Of a stretch of DNA of 64,000 bases, positions 59,673 through 64,000 are shown one piece after another. The stretch is from Muribaculaceae bacterium (lineage in GTDB: Bacteria; Bacteroidota; Bacteroidia; Bacteroidales; Muribaculaceae): positions 1-64,000 of the forward strand of contig JAFLTT010000006.1 of the NCBI GenBank assembly GCA_022509165.1. The letters are read 5' to 3'. Positions within the stretch are counted from its first letter, which is position 1, and each line of letters begins with the position of its first letter. The position numbers and the translations under genes were made by a program. The notes under the pieces were generated by a model that was not told the DNA's origin, made no database searches, and saw only the letters and a list, made by a program, of their open reading frames with translations.

Positions 59673-60326
59673 ATGAGCAGTGTTAAAGAAAGATTGCAAC
59701 AATTCTTAAAGGCCGAAAGAATTACTGCAAGCGAATTTGCCCGGAAAATGGAATTATCGCCCGCATATCTTGCTTCCATGCGCAAGTCGATGCCTCCGGA
59801 GAAGGTGGAGAAACTCACCCAGATTTTCCCGCAGCTCAACCGCGACTGGCTCCTCTATGGCGAAGGAAACATGTATCGCGATGATATTGCCGAGAAAGGC
59901 ATAGAGCCTTACCGGTTAGACCGACACCTCGTGCCTCTGGTTCCTGTGCATGCAGCAGCCGGAAGTTTCCCGATGTATGCCGAAGGAGTATTACCGGAAG
60001 GCTGCAAACGAATCTTTTCTCCAATTCAAGGTGCCGAACTCGCTATAATGGTGAAAGGAGACAGTATGGAACCTCAAATTCAAGACGGCACCTATCTCTT
60101 TATCAGAAAGATCAACGACAAGTCCTTTATACCCTGGGGCACACCATTGGTGCTCGATACCGAAAACGGCTCTGTCTGCAAGATGATTTTCCCTTCAAGC
60201 AAAGGCGAGGAATTTGTTGAGGCACGCAGTTTCAACCCGGCCTATCCACCCTTCACCATCCCGTTGCAAAGCGTGTATGGCATCTACCGCATACTCGCAG
60301 AGGTGAAAGAGGGCTGGACATTATGA
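59673..60326 (+). CDS. Phage-type repressor with HTH and S24 peptidase domain
   Basis: 217 residues. The N-terminal HTH (about 1-65; ITASEFARKMELSPAYLASMRKS) is followed by a LexA/CI-like S24 domain (about 85-217). The cleavage site region is HAAAGSFPMYAEG. The catalytic Ser is in VKGDSMEPQIQDG and the Lys in GSVCKMIF. Such proteins repress phage genes and cleave themselves after DNA damage. It is the only plus-strand gene within the cluster and overlaps the 3' end of the connector-like gene by 43 bp on the opposite strand. Confidence 0.85.
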   Translation: MSSVKERLQQFLKAERITASEFARKMELSPAYLASMRKSMPPEKVEKLTQIFPQLNRDWLLYGEGNMYRDDIAEKGIEPYRLDRHLVPLVPVHAAAGSFPMYAEGVLPEGCKRIFSPIQGAELAIMVKGDSMEPQIQDGTYLFIRKINDKSFIPWGTPLVLDTENGSVCKMIFPSSKGEEFVEARSFNPAYPPFTIPLQSVYGIYRILAEVKEGWTL

Positions 60327-60880
60327 ACCAAAGCCATCACAAGTTGATGATACACTCCCGGGGGCACCTCGATCATATCGCTGCTATCCACTTCCGGTCG
60401 GCTGATATAGCAGGCTGATTCCAAGGTGGCTCCTTTTGTGCTTGAATACATCTTCACCACCAACTTGCCCCCGGCATCTCCCTCTAATATTACCACAGGA
60501 CGTTGCGGCGTACCCCTTATACCCGGAAACCGGCTCCCCTGTTGTAAAGCTTTCGGGCTTTGGGAATCTGTAATCTCACTTACTGCCCGTTGCCAGTCAC
60601 TCATCTTAATGCTCACAAGTTTTAGGAAATCATCCGGCAGTGGCATAGTCACACATCCGGTTTTATCTGTTTCAATCGGGCCGGAAAAATTTTTCACTCC
60701 TCCCACATCATAAAAGGGCGCAGTGATCAAAATATCAGCAAGGAGGCCGGGTGCGAGCACACGCACCCGGTTTTCCATATCAGGGAACGGCGAATCCTCC
60801 GGGAGACATATATCCAGAAGCGAGTCTCCCACCACAGTCTTCACATCGTCAGCCAGTCGGCTAATGCTTACCTTTGACAT
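60284..60880 (-). CDS. Probable head-tail connector/adaptor-like protein
   Basis: 198 residues beginning MSKVSISRLADDVKTVVG. It has a helical start and a beta-rich middle (MPLPDDFLKLVSIKMSDWQRAV, then VVILEGDAGGKLVVKMYS). It ends in a helix with YHQLVMALVHNV. The size, the LPDDFL...W block and its place two genes after the capsid-like gene resemble phage neck adaptors, but I cannot prove it. It overlaps the preceding gene by 20 bp, as in tightly packed phage operons, and runs 43 bp into the convergent repressor gene. Confidence 0.5.
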   Translation of the reverse strand: MSKVSISRLADDVKTVVGDSLLDICLPEDSPFPDMENRVRVLAPGLLADILITAPFYDVGGVKNFSGPIETDKTGCVTMPLPDDFLKLVSIKMSDWQRAVSEITDSQSPKALQQGSRFPGIRGTPQRPVVILEGDAGGKLVVKMYSSTKGATLESACYISRPEVDSSDMIEVPPGVYHQLVMALVHNVQPSFTSASMR

Positions 60881-61154
60881 CTTTTATTACCGGTGGTTCC
60901 GGCTTCTCTTTTTCTACACTCAAAGTCTCAGAGGAATAGATATAGATCTTGCCGCTGGTAAAACTTCTGGTCTTTTCGATAATTGCCTGCATGGCAGGGT
61001 TATCAGTGGTATATTTTGCGGGAATCACACCGTTAGAGCCCATGCTTCCACCCGTAAAGCATATTCTGATTATAGCGCCGGCTACATTCAGAGCCATCTG
61101 CCAGTCGAGCAAGCCTCTGGCCGCATAAGTCTTCTTTATTAGTTTTTTATCCAT
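60861..61154 (-). CDS. Small phage-cluster protein, 97 aa
   Basis: 97 residues; family not recognised. The N-terminus is basic (MDKKLIKKTYAARG), and a moderately hydrophobic segment, MALNVAGAIIRICFTGG, lies near residues 20-36. The C-terminus is charged. It lies between the capsid-like and connector-like genes and overlaps the latter by 20 bp, so it is probably part of the same particle module. Confidence 0.55.
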   Translation of the reverse strand: MDKKLIKKTYAARGLLDWQMALNVAGAIIRICFTGGSMGSNGVIPAKYTTDNPAMQAIIEKTRSFTSGKIYIYSSETLSVEKEKPEPPVIKDVKGKH

Positions 61155-61186
61155 TTTTTAGAGTTGTTGAAGATATTGGAACTGAT

Positions 61187-62728
61187 TTAGAACTCCCCTT
61201 TCACGCGGCTCCATACAGCACTGCTGCCGGCACCTTTAGCCTGCCATAATTGACCGCTCTTAGCCGAAGCATCGATCCCCTTACAGTCTACGGTGAGATA
61301 CAGTATCATACCATCCTTAACTTCACTGTCGGCCGGTTTTGTTTCCTTGTCCCAGAGTTTGATCACAGAATTTCCATTTTCAAAATCTCGTCCTTCCCCG
61401 TTTATCCAGAGATGACAGGTACCCTTCAGTGCCACTGCATCCCAGATCAGCAGTCCGTTGCGTGTAGCCTCTTCACCTTCCACTCTGTCTTTGAAAGCAT
61501 GTTCCTCGCTGTAGACATAGTGCACCAGACGGTTTTCACCTATCAGAGCTCCCGAATTGCTCCATCCGAGTCGGTCTAAAGTCGGTTCCCTTTTTATTTC
61601 TATATCTCCGAATACAGTATGGAAATTGGTTACAGTCCAGCCCACACTATTCACTTTAGTTGTGATATGAATCTCCGGATGTTTTGAATAATCTATCTTC
61701 TGGATAGATTCCAGCAGATTCTTTCCTGCCAGCAGCAATGCACTCTTTGGTACATCTTCACCGGTGAAAAACATCTTGGCCATTGCGATGATTTTATCCA
61801 CGGTCCATGTGCCGGGTTCCTCGAGTTCTCTGCGGAACTGCCAACGAAGTCCCTCGGTTGTGTACACATACTGCATACCCATTTTCGGTACATTCACCTT
61901 AAATTTGCCCGCTCTTCCTGCCCATAGCGTACGGTTGCCTCTTACCTTGAAATTTGCAATTGCCTGCTCTGCGATTACAGCATGTGAGAAAGGCATCCTT
62001 TTCCTCTGGCTCTCGAAATAATCACTCACCACCTGGTTCATGCCTCGCTTCTGGAGGAAGATACGTGTGGGCTGGGGCAAGATGAGGTCGGGATCCACTT
62101 CTTTCTGGGTCTCATATAGAGAGTTGGCCAGAATCACTATCTTACTGCCGGCCGGGATATTTGGGATCTGGCCGAATTCATCTTCCGGTGAATTCTTCTT
62201 ACCGTTAACAGCCCTCACCACCGGATAACCCATCGTTGGATCCATACCGGTCACAAAGAGCATAAGGTCGCGACCCGGAGTCGGGTTTTTCCCTTCTGCA
62301 TCATAACCATCTACATCCTTCACAAGGAGAGTGGTATAGGGTCGTAGAGAATTGCCGTCGGCTTCGGCAAGTGGTAATGATGCCAAGGCTCTGGGAGTAC
62401 CACCACAACTTCCGGTGGTGTATACGCAAGATTTAGCCTCATCGATCATATAATGGTCTACCTCAGGACTGTTTACCGTCACCCTCTTTGCCTTAAGCAT
62501 AAGGTTCATCAAGGGTGTGTCTTCGCTGTTGAAACGGAAAAGCTCATCGTCTACGGCTGTGTCAATGAAATTTCCGGCATTTATACCGCCTGTTGCGTCT
62601 GCAGCCACACTCACGGTTGATACCTGTCCGGCCACAATATCTTTCAGACCGGCTGTTCCTTCTGTTACAGTGGCAGAACCTGAAACGGTCTGCACGCTCT
62701 CATTTTCCTGTGTTTCGTTTCTATACAT
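61187..62728 (-). CDS. Probable HK97-fold major capsid protein
   Basis: 513 residues. After a flexible Ser/Thr/Val-rich N-terminus (about 1-45), the body has FNSEDTPLMNLMLKAKR and VDHYMIDEAKSC. A central block follows, with IPAGSKIVILANSLYETQKEV and FLQKRGMNQVVSDYFESQRKRMPFSH, then MGMQYVYTTEGLRWQFRRELEE and a beta-rich C-terminal domain. The pattern (TP-L start of the body, long central helix region with a 'QKRGMNQVVSDY' type segment) resembles SU10-like/DUF5309 capsid proteins. The call is by overall resemblance and gene order (scaffold-like gene before it, small proteins after), not by a diagnostic motif. Confidence 0.5.
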   Translation of the reverse strand: MYRNETQENESVQTVSGSATVTEGTAGLKDIVAGQVSTVSVAADATGGINAGNFIDTAVDDELFRFNSEDTPLMNLMLKAKRVTVNSPEVDHYMIDEAKSCVYTTGSCGGTPRALASLPLAEADGNSLRPYTTLLVKDVDGYDAEGKNPTPGRDLMLFVTGMDPTMGYPVVRAVNGKKNSPEDEFGQIPNIPAGSKIVILANSLYETQKEVDPDLILPQPTRIFLQKRGMNQVVSDYFESQRKRMPFSHAVIAEQAIANFKVRGNRTLWAGRAGKFKVNVPKMGMQYVYTTEGLRWQFRRELEEPGTWTVDKIIAMAKMFFTGEDVPKSALLLAGKNLLESIQKIDYSKHPEIHITTKVNSVGWTVTNFHTVFGDIEIKREPTLDRLGWSNSGALIGENRLVHYVYSEEHAFKDRVEGEEATRNGLLIWDAVALKGTCHLWINGEGRDFENGNSVIKLWDKETKPADSEVKDGMILYLTVDCKGIDASAKSGQLWQAKGAGSSAVWSRVKGEF

Positions 62729-62730
62729 TG

Positions 62731-62811
62731 GTTGGAGTTGTTAGAGTTGTTGGAGTTGTTGGAGTTGTTAGAGTTGTTGGAGTTGTTGGAGTTGTTAGAG
62801 TTGTTGGAGCT
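62731..62811. repeat. 81-bp array of nine 9-bp units next to the capsid start
   Basis: Nine contiguous copies of GTTGGAGTT or GTTAGAGTT, with the last unit ending GCT. The G and A variants follow the order G-A-G three times, giving a 27-bp higher-order period repeated three times. It starts 2 bp from the capsid-like ATG and fills most of the gap to the scaffold-like gene. In the capsid frame the A-type units contain TAA stops, so it is not an N-terminal extension. Confidence 0.9.
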
Positions 62812-62838
62812 GAATCGGTAAAAAATCTAAAGATGTTG

Positions 62839-63381
62839 TCAGGCTTCCCGAGCCATCGAGAAGATGTCGGCTGCCGGACGCATCGCTGATGGTTTCCCTC
62901 TGAAAGCCGGGATGCCATCCTCTTTGCGAGGGAAATATCTCTCTTCTATCCGTGCATTCCGGGCAGCCAGTTCACCTTGTCGATAGGCCTCTTTAATAGC
63001 CTTCTCCCTGTCTAAATCTCCGGAAAGTTCTTTTGACTCTTCTCCGGGAATTGTGTTTCCGGATTCTGATTCTCCGGTTGCGGGGTTTCCTGATTCGCAG
63101 ACTTTCTCGTTTCCTGGTTCGGGATTTCCTTGGTCAGATTGGAGAGCATTCTGCAGAATCTCTGTATTGCGGGCAGTATCCAGCCCAGGATTTCCAGCCA
63201 CTTCAAGATTTTCTGTTTCATTTTGACTTTGTTTTGGAGGTTGATTATTAGGTTGATTCTCACTCGCCGGAGTCATTTCCGGCATCTCTTCCGGAATAAT
63301 ATCTGTGTTGCGATCCACCGGTGGTTTAATCCTTTTACCGGTTTTGAAAATTTCACGCACAAGATTTGATAATGTTTTCAT
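62839..63381 (-). CDS. Scaffold-like acidic/Asn-Gln-rich protein
   Basis: 180 residues. The middle (about 30-125) is low-complexity, rich in Asn, Gln, Pro, Glu and Gly. The C-terminal part has a charged helix (DREKAIKEAYRQGELAARNARIE) and a short tail, PAFRGKPSAMRPAADIF. The layout (disordered middle, helical C-terminus, gene directly before the capsid) fits an internal scaffolding protein. No protease motif is seen. First gene of the minus-strand cluster, behind a promoter with the TAATTTTG element. Confidence 0.45.
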   Translation of the reverse strand: MKTLSNLVREIFKTGKRIKPPVDRNTDIIPEEMPEMTPASENQPNNQPPKQSQNETENLEVAGNPGLDTARNTEILQNALQSDQGNPEPGNEKVCESGNPATGESESGNTIPGEESKELSGDLDREKAIKEAYRQGELAARNARIEERYFPRKEDGIPAFRGKPSAMRPAADIFSMAREA

Positions 63382-63416
63382 TTTGTCAATTTTAAATTTT
63401 ACAGGGCAAAATTATA

Positions 63417-63527
63417 ATTAATTATAGCATCATTAATGTTATCTTTGCTTATTCTATATATAATTTTATATATGTTATATAACATAGTGAATTCATTTGG
63501 ATTTTATTTAGCATTGCTATAATTTTG
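63417..63527. promoter_or_regulatory. Divergent promoter pair with matching -7 elements
   Basis: For the minus strand TAATTTTG lies at 63424-63417. For the plus strand TTTG (63496-63499), 20 bp, then TAATTTTG (63520-63527). Both sit in the same 12-mer, TATAATTTTGCC, pointing in opposite directions. Identical elements suggest joint control of the scaffold/capsid operon and the gene at 63548. Confidence 0.6.
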
Positions 63528-63547
63528 CCGCCGATAATTTAAGAATT

Positions 63548-63952
63548 ATGAAAAAGAAAAATTCCAAATGCGAATTCTCTTCTGAGAGAAGCTTGAAACT
63601 GCTACAGAATTTCCGTGAATCGCTCGCCCGTCAGTCTAAAATCTCCGCTGTCCGTGCTTTCAAGGATGCTGCTGAAATGCCCGCTCCCCGTTTCTGGGTG
63701 AGTGAAGCCAGGGCAATGAGAATTGTGTCGAGACTCTTCCAAGGCATAGACCTTACCACCGGAATGCACTCAGAAAAAAGAGAAATGTATCTTGAGATCT
63801 ACCGTCGCACCAAAGTAATTAAGGAGCGAAACCCTGAAACTCCATTAGGGGATATTGTATTTGATGTAGTCAACAATCCGGCCCCTCGATCCTACCTTAC
63901 CTGGCAATATGCGCGCAAAATCATTAATAAGGCAAAAAGGCATGTTGAGTAG
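63548..63952 (+). CDS. Hypothetical basic protein at the right edge of the cluster
   Basis: 134 residues, very basic at the start (MKKKNSKCEFSSER). It has the blocks APRFWVSEARAMRIVSRLFQG, then HSEKREMYLEIYRRTK, and APRSYLTWQYARKII. The repeated pattern P-x-(F/Y)-W/L followed by AxxIxxx, present twice, suggests two related helical units that could bind DNA. I do not know a named family. It is divergent from the capsid operon. Confidence 0.6.
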   Translation: MKKKNSKCEFSSERSLKLLQNFRESLARQSKISAVRAFKDAAEMPAPRFWVSEARAMRIVSRLFQGIDLTTGMHSEKREMYLEIYRRTKVIKERNPETPLGDIVFDVVNNPAPRSYLTWQYARKIINKAKRHVE

Positions 63953-64000
63953 TGGCCTCTCCTTTTCTATAATTTTTCTAATCATCTTAGGACTCGTTCC

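Noticed and set aside
62731..62811. Possible CRISPR array
   Set aside because: Units are 9 bp without spacers; no cas genes in the window.
62721..62918. 65-codon frame encoding a Thr-Pro-Leu repeat peptide
   Set aside because: It is only the 9-bp DNA array read in one frame; it overlaps the end of the scaffold-like gene and the capsid start.

Overview
The window reads as a chromosomal segment of an anaerobic Bacteroidota, most likely order Bacteroidales (a Muribaculaceae-like gut commensal is my inference). The evidence is: many promoters of the Bacteroidota type (TTTG, about 16-20 bp, then TAnnTTTG); a fused lpxC-fabZ between lpxD and lpxA; a sphingolipid-type serine palmitoyltransferase; the type IX secretion (T9SS) regulators PorX and PorW; two rubrerythrins; and a sodium-pumping methylmalonyl-CoA decarboxylase operon of the succinate-to-propionate route.

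Layout. 0-7.2 kb is accessory and AT-rich. It holds the start of a RelE-like toxin, a Fic protein with a symmetric operator array, a BspA-like surface protein downstream of an FRG-domain gene, a highly structured candidate non-coding RNA, and an AAA/DUF4143 ATPase. 7.4-28.1 kb is core: dnaK, spt, the methylmalonyl-CoA decarboxylase genes with epimerase, lipid A genes, a large multi-module secreted alpha-amylase, rubrerythrin-recO-rubrerythrin, and a DUF2851 gene. 28.1-34.0 kb is a graveyard of accessory DNA: a nonsense-broken RhuM gene, an intact KilA-N gene, a RelB/PIN toxin-antitoxin pair, the tail of an outer-membrane beta-barrel gene, a TlpA-like thioredoxin protein, a small HTH operon and a deleted KilA-N copy. 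34.0-53.7 kb is core again: an LptF/G-type permease, a tricorn-like protease, Sel1 protein, PorX, PorW, MgtE, MutS, an FMN-binding membrane protein, a PHP phosphoesterase and a DUF418 protein.

53.9-57.5 kb holds an mqsRA-type locus whose toxin gene has been split by a complete IS66-family element with perfect 23-bp inverted repeats and an 8-9 bp target duplication. An ORF6N gene and tRNA-Arg(TCT) follow. From the tRNA to the right edge lies a phage-like cluster: S24 repressor, two paralogous unknown genes, a probable connector, a probable major capsid protein and a scaffold-like protein. No terminase, portal, tail or integrase gene is visible in the window.

How it fits together: the core genes describe outer-membrane and lipid A building, polysaccharide use, peroxide defence and propionate-type fermentation coupled to a sodium gradient. 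PorX and PorW lie next to each other, and the amylase and the BspA-like protein both end in tails resembling T9SS sorting domains. The accessory stretches hold remains of at least four toxin-antitoxin loci. The strongest candidates for something undescribed are the ~290-nt structured RNA before the FRG gene, the capsid-like cluster beside tRNA-Arg, and the symmetric operator array of the Fic gene. All names rest on reading the sequence; no database search was run.
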